Below are positions 1 through 7,564 of a DNA stretch of 64,000 nucleotides, one piece after another. The position numbers were made by a program, and so were the translations under genes. Under the pieces are notes generated by a model. It was given only the letters and a program-made list of their open reading frames with translations, did not search any database and was not told the origin of the DNA. This DNA is from Megasphaera stantonii (lineage in GTDB: Bacteria > Bacillota > Negativicutes > Veillonellales > Megasphaeraceae), in the NCBI RefSeq assembly GCF_003367905.1, contig NZ_CP029462.1, positions 1,798,001 through 1,862,000 of the forward strand. The letters run 5' to 3'. Positions within the stretch are counted from its first letter, which is position 1; every line of letters starts with the position of its first letter.

Positions 1-8
1 ATCCGCAG

Positions 9-557
9 ATGACCAGCCGCATTGAAAAGCTGGCTTTCCGCATGAGCCAGTGGTCGGGCAACCACGTCCAGGTCGGCGGCGACGTCGTGTACGTCAACGC
101 CCAGCCGGTCATCCATCCCGTCCCGTCGGGCGACTACTCGCCGCGGCGTAGGGCCTTTCTGGCGGCGGGCAATCTGGCCCGCGTGACCCACAACGAGTAC
201 GGCGAGGCCATCGATGAAGACGAAGTCCAGGCCGTGCCGCTGAACCAGCAGGATAAAAAGGGCAAGAAAGCCCATAAGGACGCCCCCATCTATCCGCCGG
301 CATGGAACGTAGCCCAGCATGGTTCCGACATTTACGTCAACGGCCTGCGCATCATGACCTGCGCGCCCGGCGACGACGGAGGGGCCATTACCCAATCCCT
401 GGAAAAGGCCTTGAAGGCCGAGCCGGCCATGTTGTCGGAAAAGGAAATCAAGAAGCTCAACAAAGAGTGGAAAAAACAATACGAAGCAGATAAGAAAGCC
501 AAAGAAGAGGCCGAACAGGCCACGGCGGAAGCCCAGCAGCCTGCCGAAGCTTCGTAG
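9..557 (+). CDS. hypothetical protein, Lys/Glu-rich C-terminus
   Basis: This is a 182-residue reading frame that I do not recognise. It starts at the first ATG, eight bases into the window, so the true start could lie upstream. The first 125 residues are mixed and include a repeated phrase around DVVYVNAQPV (about residues 25-34) and SDIYVNGLRI (about 106-115), which suggests two related small beta modules. The last 55 residues are a charged Lys/Glu/Ala stretch, probably helical or coiled. There is no signal peptide or membrane segment, so it is probably cytoplasmic. A GC-rich hairpin follows at 567-614 and separates it from the next gene. No function can be proposed from the sequence. Confidence 0.6.
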   Translation: MTSRIEKLAFRMSQWSGNHVQVGGDVVYVNAQPVIHPVPSGDYSPRRRAFLAAGNLARVTHNEYGEAIDEDEVQAVPLNQQDKKGKKAHKDAPIYPPAWNVAQHGSDIYVNGLRIMTCAPGDDGGAITQSLEKALKAEPAMLSEKEIKKLNKEWKKQYEADKKAKEEAEQATAEAQQPAEAS

Positions 558-566
558 GCTCAATAC

Positions 567-614
567 GTACGCGCCGCCGACGGGACAGACTTCCTGCCCG
601 ACGGCGGCGCGTCG
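567..614 (+). terminator. GC-rich hairpin, possible terminator
   Basis: An 11-bp perfect stem (ACGCGCCGCCG with its complement) closes a loop of about 25 nt between the first two genes. The U-tract that follows is weak, so it may be a poor terminator or an RNA-stabilising hairpin. Confidence 0.45.
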
Positions 615-652
615 TTATGCTGTCTTGGATTTTGAGAAAGGAGGAGAAGGCC

Positions 653-2059
653 ATGCGTTACAGCGCTTTCTGCTGCGCCGTCCTGACAGCCCTTACCCTG
701 GGCGCGGGCCTCGTCGCCGTGGCCTATCAGACGGCAGAGCCCCAGGAGCTCGTCGACCCGCCGATGGAACAAGCCCGCCATCTGTTGATCGACCACGCGG
801 AGACAGACTGCCGGCATCAGCCCCTTGTCATAGCACATTATACGGCGGACGATCCGGCGTCATCCCGGCCGGTCCTGCGCTGGAGCCGTATCGACGGCGC
901 CGTCATGTACGACGTGCAGGTTGTAAAGCGCCATGGCGGCGGCCCGTCTCCGTGCTACGAGCCGGTCATGGCGGTGCAGCGCGTCTACAGTACGGCCTGC
1001 GAGCTCCTGCTTCCCGCCGGCTGCCGCGAACCCGTCCTGTACTGGCGCGTCAAGCCCCTGAACCTGCGCGGCCAAGCCATCGGCCCCTTTTCCGAGCTGG
1101 AGCCCCTGCCCGTAGACTGGCAGAAACAGGACGTAGTCAAGCCCGTTCCCCTGTCGACGTACAATCAGGGCCAGGGGCAGACCTTGCTCTATCCCGTGTA
1201 CGACTGGATTGCCATGCCCGATGCCGACCATTACGAAGTAGAAATCCTCGACGCGCCGCCGGAAAATCCCAACGGCACAGCGCCCTCGACGCACCGCATC
1301 GCCGTCTATACGACGTCAATCGCCCATCAGTACGACAGCCAGGCGCGCATGTCGGCGCAGCCCTTCTATTGGCGCGTCCGGGCCGTCCGCAGCGACGGCA
1401 GTCCTTTGGGCGTGTACTCCGACGCCTCGTCGTATACGACCGACCCGGGCCGGCCCTGCGCGGCCGCTATCTACGGGGACAGCATCAGCCACGGCGGCGG
1501 CAGCGTGTCCTATTCGCCGGCGGACTGGGAATTCAGCTACGGCCATTACCTCGCGTTCCCTACGGTCAACCTGTCCTTCAGCGGCGACACGAGCCGCACG
1601 GCCGTCGAGCGGTTTGACAAGGACGTCGCGCCCTTTCGGCCGCCGTACTTGCTCATCCTCATGGGGACGAACAGCCTCCGCGCCGGCGTCGAGCCGGCCG
1701 ACGTCATCGCCGACATGGAACAGGTCAAAGCGAAATGCCTGGCATACGGCATCCGCCCCGTCTTTCTAACCTTGCCGCCCCTCAACCCGGACAACATCCG
1801 CGCGGCCTTTGGGCAGGACACGGTACGGAGCTGGCGCGAAGCCATTGCGGCGGTCAATTCCTATGTGAAGACCCAGGTTCACGTAGACATTACGCCGGGC
1901 ATGGCCGACGAACGAGGCGAGCTGCGGGAAGACCTGGCCGTCGACGGGCTCCACCTCGACCCGCCGGGCAAGCGCCTCATGGCCGAGGCCATCAACGCTG
2001 CCTGGCCGGATATTACGGCTCTTCCCGACGAAGCGTGGAATTCTGATGATGAATTATAA
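653..2059 (+). CDS. exported SGNH/GDSL-family esterase with beta-sandwich N-terminal half
   Basis: This is a 468-residue secreted hydrolase. The start at 653 is chosen because AAAGGAGGAG lies just upstream; the longer in-frame start at 617 would place the RBS inside the gene. Residues 1-24 form a signal peptide. Residues 60-270 look like two fibronectin-III-like modules, each with an YWRVKP/YWRVRA strand. The C-terminal domain carries the SGNH signature: GDS with Ser277, GTN with Asn340, and DxxH with Asp431 and His434. The family removes acyl groups from polysaccharides, lipids or peptidoglycan; which substrate applies here is unknown. The gene stands alone and is followed by a terminator at 2062-2108. 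Confidence 0.85.
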   Translation: MRYSAFCCAVLTALTLGAGLVAVAYQTAEPQELVDPPMEQARHLLIDHAETDCRHQPLVIAHYTADDPASSRPVLRWSRIDGAVMYDVQVVKRHGGGPSPCYEPVMAVQRVYSTACELLLPAGCREPVLYWRVKPLNLRGQAIGPFSELEPLPVDWQKQDVVKPVPLSTYNQGQGQTLLYPVYDWIAMPDADHYEVEILDAPPENPNGTAPSTHRIAVYTTSIAHQYDSQARMSAQPFYWRVRAVRSDGSPLGVYSDASSYTTDPGRPCAAAIYGDSISHGGGSVSYSPADWEFSYGHYLAFPTVNLSFSGDTSRTAVERFDKDVAPFRPPYLLILMGTNSLRAGVEPADVIADMEQVKAKCLAYGIRPVFLTLPPLNPDNIRAAFGQDTVRSWREAIAAVNSYVKTQVHVDITPGMADERGELREDLAVDGLHLDPPGKRLMAEAINAAWPDITALPDEAWNSDDEL

Positions 2060-2061
2060 TG

Positions 2062-2108
2062 AAAAATACCCGTCTCGGCGACGATCAGCCGGACGGGTAT
2101 TTGCGTAT
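2062..2108 (+). terminator. Rho-independent terminator after the SGNH esterase
   Basis: The arms AAATACCCGTC and GACGGGTATTT pair perfectly around a loop of about 20 nt, just after the esterase stop. A related sequence recurs near 2426-2448, as part of the tandem duplication of the following toxin locus. Confidence 0.6.
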
Positions 2109-2175
2109 TTTGAAATCCTGCTGCCATCACGGCAGGCGGTGAACAAAGCCCCCGAATCTACACGAAACGGGGGTG

Positions 2176-2256
2176 ATGCCCATGAACGACACCAATGTAA
2201 CCTTGTTACGGTGTATCGTTTTGGTTATGTTGTTGAAAGATACGACAAAAAAGTAA
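2176..2256 (+). CDS. locus A: small hydrophobic peptide, decayed type I toxin candidate
   Basis: This 26-residue peptide begins MPMNDTNVTLLRCIVLVMLL and ends in TTKK. It belongs to the small peptide family found nine times in this window. Its leader keeps the family hairpin CCCCCG...CGGGGG, which overlaps the Shine-Dalgarno GGGGGTG right before ATG. Two signs point to decay. The hydrophobic core is broken by Arg-Cys and Lys-Asp where intact members have leucines and uncharged residues. The promoter block present in locus B (2475-2510) is missing: the sequence jumps from TTTGAAAT straight to the CTGC...GCAG leader hairpin. Its convergent antisense RNA (2246-2353) still has an excellent promoter. 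Probably a silent relic of a membrane-active peptide. Confidence 0.6.
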   Translation: MPMNDTNVTLLRCIVLVMLLKDTTKK

Positions 2257-2353
2257 CCGCCACCTTAGTTTTCCCAGACTAGAAACGGTTGTTTATTTGT
2301 ACGTAATCTATCCGGGGGCTATACCGTTTGCTGGCACAGCGCCTCGCTTTTTT
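2246..2353 (-). ncRNA. locus A antisense RNA (antitoxin candidate)
   Basis: The promoter on the minus strand is TTGACG (2388-2383), a 17-bp spacer and a perfect TATAAT (2365-2360). The predicted RNA begins near 2353 with the family motif GCGAGGCGCTGTGCC, forms a hairpin closed by GCTGTGCC/GGTATAGC, and ends at a partly decayed stem (AACCG/CGGTT) followed by six U at 2252-2247. It overlaps the 3' end of the toxin message, as in type I antitoxins with convergent layout. Boundaries are predictions. Confidence 0.6.
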
Positions 2354-2474
2354 ACCTGTATTATAATGGCTGAGTCCGCTGCCGTCAAGGCGCGCCCTAT
2401 ACCACCTCGGCAGACAGCTGCTGAGATGGGTATTTGCGTATTTTGAAATTATAATACGAACATATGAACTGAAT

Positions 2475-2510
2475 TGCGTTGACAATGTATGCGGTCATCT
2501 TGTATACTAT
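2475..2510 (+). promoter_or_regulatory. locus B toxin promoter
   Basis: TTGACA, an 18-bp spacer and TATACT lie about 75 bp upstream of the locus B peptide. The transcript would begin with the family leader GAGGCGCTGC and continue to an SD-containing hairpin at 2553-2578. Locus A, 340 bp upstream, has lost this segment. Confidence 0.6.
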
Positions 2511-2580
2511 TGCCTAAGAGGCGCTGCGCCATCACGGCAGGCGGTGAAAAAAGCCCCCGAATCTGTATGAAACGGGGGTG

Positions 2581-2769
2581 ATGCCCATGAGCGATACAAA
2601 CATAACGTTGTTATTACTCATCGTTCTTGTGGTTTTGTTGCAAAATGTAACAAAAAAGTATAGCCGTCACCTTAGTTTTCGCGAGCTAAGACGGCTACAA
2701 TTTTGTAACCATTGCGGGGGCTATACCGTGTGTTGGCACAGGGCCTCGCTTTTTTCACCTTTATTATAA
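2581..2769 (+). CDS. locus B: small hydrophobic peptide with lost stop codon
   Basis: The N-terminal 26 residues (starting MPMSDTNITLLLLIVLVVLL) are a good member of the small toxin-like family: a polar head, about 12 aliphatic residues and a Lys-Lys tail. In locus A the frame stops with AAG TAA; here the codon is TAT, so the frame runs another 36 codons through the terminator hairpin and the antisense gene, to a TAA at 2767-2769 inside the antisense -10 region. If transcription ends at the hairpin (2661-2698), the message would have no stop codon. The promoter (2475-2510) and SD are intact. Either this copy is inactivated, or the peptide is made from a non-stop mRNA. Confidence 0.55.
   Translation: MPMSDTNITLLLLIVLVVLLQNVTKKYSRHLSFRELRRLQFCNHCGGYTVCWHRASLFSPLL
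2651..2756 (-). ncRNA. locus B antisense RNA (antitoxin candidate)
   Basis: The minus-strand promoter is TTGACG (2791-2786), a 17-bp spacer and TATAAT (2768-2763). The RNA keeps the family hairpin CTGTGCC/GGTATAG, then ends in a strong stem, TAGCCGTC/GACGGCTA with inner CTTAG/CTAAG, followed by six U (2657-2652). It overlaps the 3' half of the locus B peptide gene. Confidence 0.62.
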
Positions 2770-2813
2770 CGGCTGAGCCCGCTGCCGTCAAGGCGCGCGT
2801 CATGGCGCCAGGG

Positions 2814-3191
2814 CTATTCGCCTGGCTTTTCCGTGGGTTCAGGTGTGGTGTCGTCGGGCCGATGGGCCTCGCCCCAGCGGCACATGGCTTCCATGATCGG
2901 GTAGAGGGAGCGCCCTTTGTCTGACAGGCTGTATTCGACCTTCGGCGGGATTTGGGGATATTCACGGCGGACGATCAGGCCGTCGCGCTCCATGCCTTTC
3001 AGCTGCTCGCTCAGCGTCTTGTAGGTAATGGCCCCGATTTTTCGCTTCAGCTCGTTGAAGCGGATGGTCTCGTATTCGACGAGAAAATACAAGATGATTA
3101 GCCGCCATTTGCCGCCGATCAGGGACAGGGTGTAGCCGAAGGGGACGTCGGACAAGGCCTGCAGGGCTCCTTCGTAGGGCTTCATGCTCAT
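2814..3191 (-). CDS. HxlR-family winged-helix transcriptional regulator
   Basis: This 125-residue protein has the typical HxlR/DUF24 pattern: IGGKWRLIILYFL (about 24-36), RFNELKRKIGAITYKTLSEQ (recognition helix, about 44-63), and the wing GLIVRREYPQIPPKVEYSLS followed by GRSLYPIMEAMCRWGE. Many family members respond to oxidants, aldehydes or electrophiles through an N-terminal cysteine, but here the only cysteine is late (Cys104), so a different signal is likely. It is divergent from a TIGR04076 gene across a 130-bp gap that contains ATAGTA and TACTAT half-sites (3212-3240), a plausible operator. Regulation of that neighbour is inferred. Confidence 0.85.
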   Translation of the reverse strand: MSMKPYEGALQALSDVPFGYTLSLIGGKWRLIILYFLVEYETIRFNELKRKIGAITYKTLSEQLKGMERDGLIVRREYPQIPPKVEYSLSDKGRSLYPIMEAMCRWGEAHRPDDTTPEPTEKPGE

Positions 3192-3321
3192 GAGGGGTAC
3201 TTCCTTTCTCCATAGTATGTGTCAAAAAAGTGCGTACTATACAATCTGTCTTTTCTTTTTTATCATAAGAGAAGAAGGATATACAAGTCAACCCGGCCCG
3301 GCCGGAGAAGGGAGCTCTGCC

Positions 3322-3666
3322 ATGAAAAACGTAAAAATCACCATACTCAAGACGACACTGGATGCGGAACTGGCCGCCCAGTACGGCGTGCCGGGACTCA
3401 CGGCTTGTCCCATGATGCGGGAAGGCCAGGTCTTTTACGCCGACTACGCCAAGCCCGAGGGCTTCTGCGACGAAGCGTGGAAGGCGATCTATCAGTACGT
3501 CTTCGCCCTGGCTCACGGCGACGGCAAGACCTTGTTTTATCACGGCGACTGGATCGCTAAGCCCAACGTCGCCATTTGCAGCTGCAACGACGGCCTGCGC
3601 CCGGTCATCATGAAGCTCGAAGGAACGGATGAAGAGGCGGAACGCAGCTACGTTCCCGTCCGCTGA
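3322..3666 (+). CDS. TIGR04076 family protein
   Basis: This 114-residue protein matches the TIGR04076 family in length and pattern: a start with KVKITILKTTLD, a CPMMREGQVFYAD block, the aromatic PEGFCDEAWKAIYQYVFALAHG segment and a closing CSCNDGLRPVIMKLE. The function of the family is not established; conserved cysteines suggest metal or redox roles. The start at 3322 follows GGAGAAGGGAG; an upstream in-frame ATG at 3184 has no supporting RBS and would cross the promoter. It lies divergent to the HxlR regulator and is probably controlled by it. Confidence 0.75.
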   Translation: MKNVKITILKTTLDAELAAQYGVPGLTACPMMREGQVFYADYAKPEGFCDEAWKAIYQYVFALAHGDGKTLFYHGDWIAKPNVAICSCNDGLRPVIMKLEGTDEEAERSYVPVR

Positions 3667-4189
3667 CGGCTTTGCATGAATCTATTCTTCATATGCATGT
3701 ATAAGACTTTGTTATATTATATTGATATACTGCAGCTCCGTCGACGCATTCCTGTCAGCCTGTCATTCGGCAGGAATGCGGGCCGAAAGCCTTCGGTTTG
3801 TCCTCATTTTTGTCCGCTGAGATAAGACGAACGATACGACATAGCCGCTCGAATCCGGCCCCTTTGGCCCAGGATCGGGCGGCTTTTGTCATGCCTTTTT
3901 CTCTATTTCTGACGGCAGCGCAGATGTGAGAATCCGTATGAATACGCCATTTTTTGCTGTTGGCATCAAGGGATGTAACGCGTACGTAACGCCCTAGACT
4001 AGAAGAGACAAGACCAGAGGAGACAAGAGGGAGATAAGAGAAGAGACGCGCAGCGTTACGGGCGTCGCCCCGGAACGGACGGAATAGACGGAGAGAAATT
4101 TTTCCATGAGGAGACATAAAACGACGGGGCCTTTTCCCTTACTATTATAGAACGCAGCCCCCAGGAGCTGACGAACGGGAGGACCGAAA
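3667..4189. other. 523-bp gap without a convincing gene
   Basis: The gap holds a hairpin CATTCCTG...CAGGAATG at 3748-3779 that could end transcription, and a purine-rich tract at about 3998-4050 made of repeated AGAGGAGACAAGA-like units. Minus-strand frames here (to 4117 and 4326) have low-complexity composition and no family resemblance. The purine tract sits just upstream of a phage-type replication gene, so it could be a regulatory or origin-like element, but nothing in the sequence proves this. Confidence 0.4.
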
Positions 4190-5011
4190 ATGAAACAACT
4201 TCGTTGGATGAAAACAAAAATTGGATTGTTTGGCGACCCGAAGGTCATGGCTATGCTCAGCCAGCGCCACGGCGAGACGTACTTCGTCGTCTGGTTTTTG
4301 CTCAAGGACATTGCCGGGACGGTCAACTGCGACGGCTATGCCTGCCTGTCGGAGCAGGTACCCTTGACGGGCGAATACATCGCCCGCGTCCTTCGCCGCC
4401 GCCGCGACGTCGTCGAAAAAGCCCTTGATTTCTTAGAGCAGATAGACCTCATCCGCCGCGATGAAGAAGGTCGTATTCGCCTCGTCGACTGGGAAGAATT
4501 GCAGGATTTCGACAAGGACGAACGCCGCCGCCAGCAGACGCGCAGCCGCGTGGCCCGCTTCCGTCAGAAGCAGGGCGAAGGGGGCTGCCGAGATGACGGC
4601 GGTACTGCCGAAGCTCCTGAGAAGACGGCAGGAGGCGAAGCCGCGGCATATTACGCCCAGGTCTTTGGCGGTATCCAGCGGGCGGCGCAGCTTGCCTTAG
4701 ACGAGATGGAATGCCGGTGGGGCGTCGACGCCGTCTGCCGTGCTGTAACCATTGCCAAGGAGCGGGGAGCTGAGGGAAATAACCTCAACTATATCCGCTC
4801 GATTCTCGCCAACAGCGGCGGACAGCCGCGGCGAAGGGGAAAGGATGATTGCCATGGGTATGCAAGTATTGATGAATACGTTAGTGTCATGCTTCGGCAA
4901 GCGGATGAATATGAATCCGCAGTTCATACACGTGCTGAAGGCCAGCCTGCCCGCCGGGCTGACGGAGGAACAAGGCGCGGAACTGGGCGCCCGCCTGGCC
5001 CAGACCTGTAA
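4190..5011 (+). CDS. phage replisome organiser / DnaD-like protein
   Basis: This 273-residue protein begins MKQLRWMKTKIGLFGDPKV, typical of phage replisome-organiser N-terminal winged-helix domains (about 1-115, with GEYIARVLRRRRDVVEKALDF as a helix-turn-helix region). Residues 115-150 form a charged linker. Residues 150-205 (AAYYAQVFGG... ending NNLNYIRSILAN) look like a DnaD/DnaB_2 domain, which remodels origin DNA and helps load helicase. The last 60 residues overlap the next frame by 167 bp and may not be conserved. It suggests a prophage remnant or a domesticated phage module together with the following gene and the amidase. Confidence 0.7.
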   Translation: MKQLRWMKTKIGLFGDPKVMAMLSQRHGETYFVVWFLLKDIAGTVNCDGYACLSEQVPLTGEYIARVLRRRRDVVEKALDFLEQIDLIRRDEEGRIRLVDWEELQDFDKDERRRQQTRSRVARFRQKQGEGGCRDDGGTAEAPEKTAGGEAAAYYAQVFGGIQRAAQLALDEMECRWGVDAVCRAVTIAKERGAEGNNLNYIRSILANSGGQPRRRGKDDCHGYASIDEYVSVMLRQADEYESAVHTRAEGQPARRADGGTRRGTGRPPGPDL

Positions 5012-5393
5012 GTTTGCGCCGACTATAGCGGAAATCCTGGCCGAGTGGCGGACTATGCGCCGCGATATGCAGCGGCGCGAGAGTGTGCCGCCGCCGGTGC
5101 CGGTACGCAGAAACCCCGCCGTCGTCCGCCGGCTGCGCTCTGTCCGCGACTTGCTGAGGCAGGGCAGCCCCTTGCCGAAACAGGACATCGGGCCGGAGCT
5201 GCGCGAGTTTGCCCGGCAGCGGTTTCCCGACATCAGCGACGACGTCATCCGGAGAAACTGGCTGGAAATTATGAATTGCATGGACTATGCGGCAGAACAA
5301 CAACGGACGGCTTCGCCCTACCAGATGGTCATGGAGCTGGAGCCCGACGGGACAATCAGCCTGAGCATGAAGACCCTGGAGTGCGCTGGCTGA
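4845..5393 (+). CDS. possible helicase-loader-like phage replication protein
   Basis: This 182-residue frame overlaps the DnaD-like gene. ATG 4845 is preceded by GGGGAAAGG; later in-frame ATGs at 4854, 4872 and 4905 are possible. Residues 20-70 (PQFIHVLKASLPAGLTEEQG and the KFAPTIAEILAEW that follows) resemble the helical N-terminal part of phage helicase loader/inhibitor proteins such as G39P, which fits the position after a DnaD-like gene. The rest is Arg-rich and unassigned. The role is inferred mainly from position and weak pattern. The large overlap is odd and might reflect an old frameshift. Confidence 0.45.
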   Translation: MIAMGMQVLMNTLVSCFGKRMNMNPQFIHVLKASLPAGLTEEQGAELGARLAQTCKFAPTIAEILAEWRTMRRDMQRRESVPPPVPVRRNPAVVRRLRSVRDLLRQGSPLPKQDIGPELREFARQRFPDISDDVIRRNWLEIMNCMDYAAEQQRTASPYQMVMELEPDGTISLSMKTLECAG

Positions 5394-5593
5394 CGGCTTG
5401 AGTTTCGCCGCCAGATCCATGGTATATATAATACATATTTATATAGAGCGCAGCAGTTCATTTCCCCAGGGGCGCAAGGCTCGCAGGGGCAGCAACGACA
5501 GTGTTTCCTGCCGTCCCATGCAGGAGACGCCGACGCGACAGATTCAGAAAGCCATGGCGGCCGACATGGCAGTTCTACGAAGGAGGCGTTCCT

Positions 5594-5731
5594 ATGCATC
5601 GGATTATGCAGTGTTTGAGAAACCTCGACAAACAGACTATTGTATTTGTGATTCGTTTGATTCAATATTTCGTTAGGAGGAAATACAACGATGAAAATCT
5701 ACCTCAACGCCGGCCACGACCGGCTCCTTGA
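5594..5731 (+). CDS. small cationic hydrophobic protein before the amidase
   Basis: A 45-residue frame has a near-perfect RBS (GAAGGAGGCGTTCCT) before ATG 5594. Its middle (TIVFVIRLIQYFV) is a short hydrophobic stretch flanked by basic residues, and it overlaps the amidase start by 41 bp. A small membrane protein placed just before a cell-wall amidase recalls holin/endolysin pairs, but the hydrophobic segment is short and contains Arg, so this is only a possibility. Confidence 0.3.
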   Translation: MHRIMQCLRNLDKQTIVFVIRLIQYFVRRKYNDENLPQRRPRPAP

Positions 5732-6224
5732 TTCCGGCGCAGTCAACGAAGCCATGGGATTGCGCGAGTGCGACCTGGCCTATGAGCTGGCCCAGAACGT
5801 GAAAGGGTATTTGGAACGAAACGGCGTCGCCGTCCTGTTTGGACAGCAGGACAACCTGTACGCCGTCTGCGGCGAAGCCAATGACGCCGAGGCCGACGCC
5901 TTCGTGTCCCTGCACTTCAACGCTTTCAACAAGCGCGCCGCCGGCACGGAAACGCTCATCTCTCACACGGCGGAGAGCCTGCTCCTGGGCCATGCCATTC
6001 AGTCCAACATCAAAGCCGTCCTCAACCTGCCCGACCGCGGGCTGAAGGAACGGCCGGGCCTCTTCGTCCTGCGCAATACGGTGATGCCTGCCGTCGTCGT
6101 CGAAGTGTGCTTTATCGACAACGACTACGACATCCGCCAGTACCAGAGCCGCGCCGACGCCGTAGCGCGGGCCATCGCCACAGGGATCATGCAGTGGCCG
6201 GGGATGGCGAGGAAGGCAGCATAA
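5691..6224 (+). CDS. N-acetylmuramoyl-L-alanine amidase (Amidase_3)
   Basis: This 177-residue enzyme is a single Amidase_3 domain, which cuts the bond between N-acetylmuramic acid and L-alanine in peptidoglycan using zinc. Visible metal and catalytic positions are LNAGHD with His9, the Glu in NEAMG (about residue 20), SLHFNA with His71 and the late VVVEVCFIDN with the catalytic Glu at about 131. There is no signal peptide, so it resembles a phage endolysin or a lysis-released enzyme rather than a secreted autolysin. AGGAGG lies just upstream. It follows two phage-like replication genes. A later DUF1659/DUF2922/sigma cluster may belong to the same module. Confidence 0.85.
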   Translation: MKIYLNAGHDRLLDSGAVNEAMGLRECDLAYELAQNVKGYLERNGVAVLFGQQDNLYAVCGEANDAEADAFVSLHFNAFNKRAAGTETLISHTAESLLLGHAIQSNIKAVLNLPDRGLKERPGLFVLRNTVMPAVVVEVCFIDNDYDIRQYQSRADAVARAIATGIMQWPGMARKAA

Positions 6225-6254
6225 AACATATGCTGAAAGGGGAGCGTCCCCTTT

Positions 6255-6495
6255 AGGCCGGGATGTCACTTTTTTCTTTCTGCGTGGCCAGAAAGTGCCC
6301 ATACTTTCTTTCTGAGCGGTCAGAAAGAAAGTATGCAAAGAAAGAACCGCCGCCCAGGTACTACCGAGTCTTGCCGTACATGGCGCAGGCGGCACGGCAA
6401 AATCGCTTCGCTCGGATGCCGTTTCTTCCGCCTGCGCCATGTACAGCAGCCGACTGACGTCGGCACGACTCGTCCGTAATGGGCGGGACAATCAG
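6255..6495 (+). repeat. intergenic hairpin repeat, copy R1
   Basis: This copy contains a TTTCTTTCTG...CAGAAAGAAAG hairpin and then a long palindrome with perfect 17-bp arms (6376-6392 and 6428-6444) around the constant core AAAATCGCTTCGCTCGGAT. It ends with a CGTCCGTAA-GGGC block. Copies R2 and R3 share the core and blocks but have different arms. Short frames across this region are products of the repeat, not genes. Confidence 0.75.
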
Positions 6496-6689
6496 CTGCA
6501 AGACAACACGTATCTTTTATGACGATTTCATGGGCTTTCAACATAGGGCCATGAGCTCTTTTGGATAGCGCATAGCATAGGAACTTTGCACTTGATAAAA
6601 CTAAATGTGTTATTCAGCGATGCGTTGATGTATTTTATCATGAGAAAGCGGCCCATCTAATAAGTAAGACTTACTGTACGGAAATATAT

Positions 6690-6915
6690 GAGAACAGTGC
6701 GCGGTGTTTTTTCGCCCGTTACGGACGCGCCGTGCCGCCGCAGGCGGATGCGAAGAGCCTTACAGGCGGAGTAAGCAGTATCCGAGCGAAGCGATTTTAC
6801 TGCGCCGCCTGTAAGGCTCGCAGCAAGGCGCGGGAGTTCCGGGCCGGCCTCTTTCTTTTTTTGATTACTTTTTTCTTTCTGGCCGCGCAGAAAGAAAAAA
6901 AGTAATAACATTCCC
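6690..6915 (-). repeat. intergenic hairpin repeat, copy R2 (inverted)
   Basis: On the minus strand this copy reads in the same order as R1: a TTTCTTTCTG hairpin, AAAGAAAGAGGCCGGCCCGG, a palindrome with perfect 15-bp arms (6755-6769 and 6805-6819) around the same constant core, then CGTCCGTAACGGGC. It lies 300 bp from R1 in opposite orientation, upstream of the DUF1659 gene. Confidence 0.75.
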
Positions 6916-7008
6916 TTTGCGTTGGGACATAACGCAATCCTAGCTTTCTCCTGTCTTTGCGCTGACAAAGACAGAAAATATATTCACATTCCAAAGGAGG
7001 AATTTATT

Positions 7009-7224
7009 ATGGCAGAACGTACTGCAATTTCCAGCAAGTTGAAACTCACCGTTTCCTATCAGGATCACGAAGGGGCGCAGAAAAAGCGGCAGATGACCTT
7101 TGCCCACCTCAAGCCGTCGGCCGAGCCCGAAAGCATCACAGCTGTGGCGACGGCTATCGGCACCCTGCAGGACGATCCGATTACGTCGATTCGCGAAGTC
7201 ATTGAAAATGAAATTACGGCCTAA
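7009..7224 (+). CDS. DUF1659 family protein
   Basis: This 71-residue protein matches the short DUF1659 family: a start near MAERTAISSKLKLTVSY, a basic KKRQMTF strand and a helix DDPITSIREVIENEI at the end. ATG 7009 follows AAAGGAGG at 8 nt. The family's function is unknown; its genes commonly sit beside a DUF2922 gene in Firmicutes, as here (36 bp downstream). Probably co-transcribed with the DUF2922 gene and perhaps the sigma-like gene. Confidence 0.8.
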   Translation: MAERTAISSKLKLTVSYQDHEGAQKKRQMTFAHLKPSAEPESITAVATAIGTLQDDPITSIREVIENEITA

Positions 7225-7259
7225 GCCAGTATTTTCCATTTCGAAAGGAGAAATATACC

Positions 7260-7487
7260 ATGATTCAGACTAAAACCAGAACCTTACAGCTCGAATTTAC
7301 CGACACCACCGGAAACAGCGTCGTCTATTCCCTCAAAAATCCCAAAGAGGGCCTCGACAAGGGCACCATCGACGCCGCCGTCAGCACGCTGCTGGAAAAG
7401 AAGATTTTCGCGACGGCCGAGGGCGAGCTGACGGCCTTGAAGGACAGCCGCATCATTACCCGTCAGGTCGAGACTCTTGACGAATAA
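7260..7487 (+). CDS. DUF2922 family protein
   Basis: This 75-residue protein fits DUF2922: LQLEFTDTTGNSVVYSLKNP, the helix GLDKGTIDAAVSTLLEKKIF, and a closing ALKDSRIITRQVETLDE. It has a good RBS (GAAAGGAG). Its paired DUF1659 gene is immediately upstream and a sigma-like factor follows 77 bp downstream. No activity is known for the family. Confidence 0.82.
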   Translation: MIQTKTRTLQLEFTDTTGNSVVYSLKNPKEGLDKGTIDAAVSTLLEKKIFATAEGELTALKDSRIITRQVETLDE

Positions 7488-7564
7488 GGTATAATGATAA
7501 GTAAAACGCAAAATGCCTTGGGCGTATGCTCAAGGTGTTTTGCCCTATAAGGAGGCAACATTGT

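Noticed and set aside
3755-4117. 120-codon minus-strand frame in the gap before the DnaD-like gene
   Set aside because: No RBS, no family pattern and partly derived from the purine-rich tract.
6263-6457. 64-codon frame with FLSERSERKYAKKE
   Set aside because: It is the translated form of the intergenic hairpin repeat R1.
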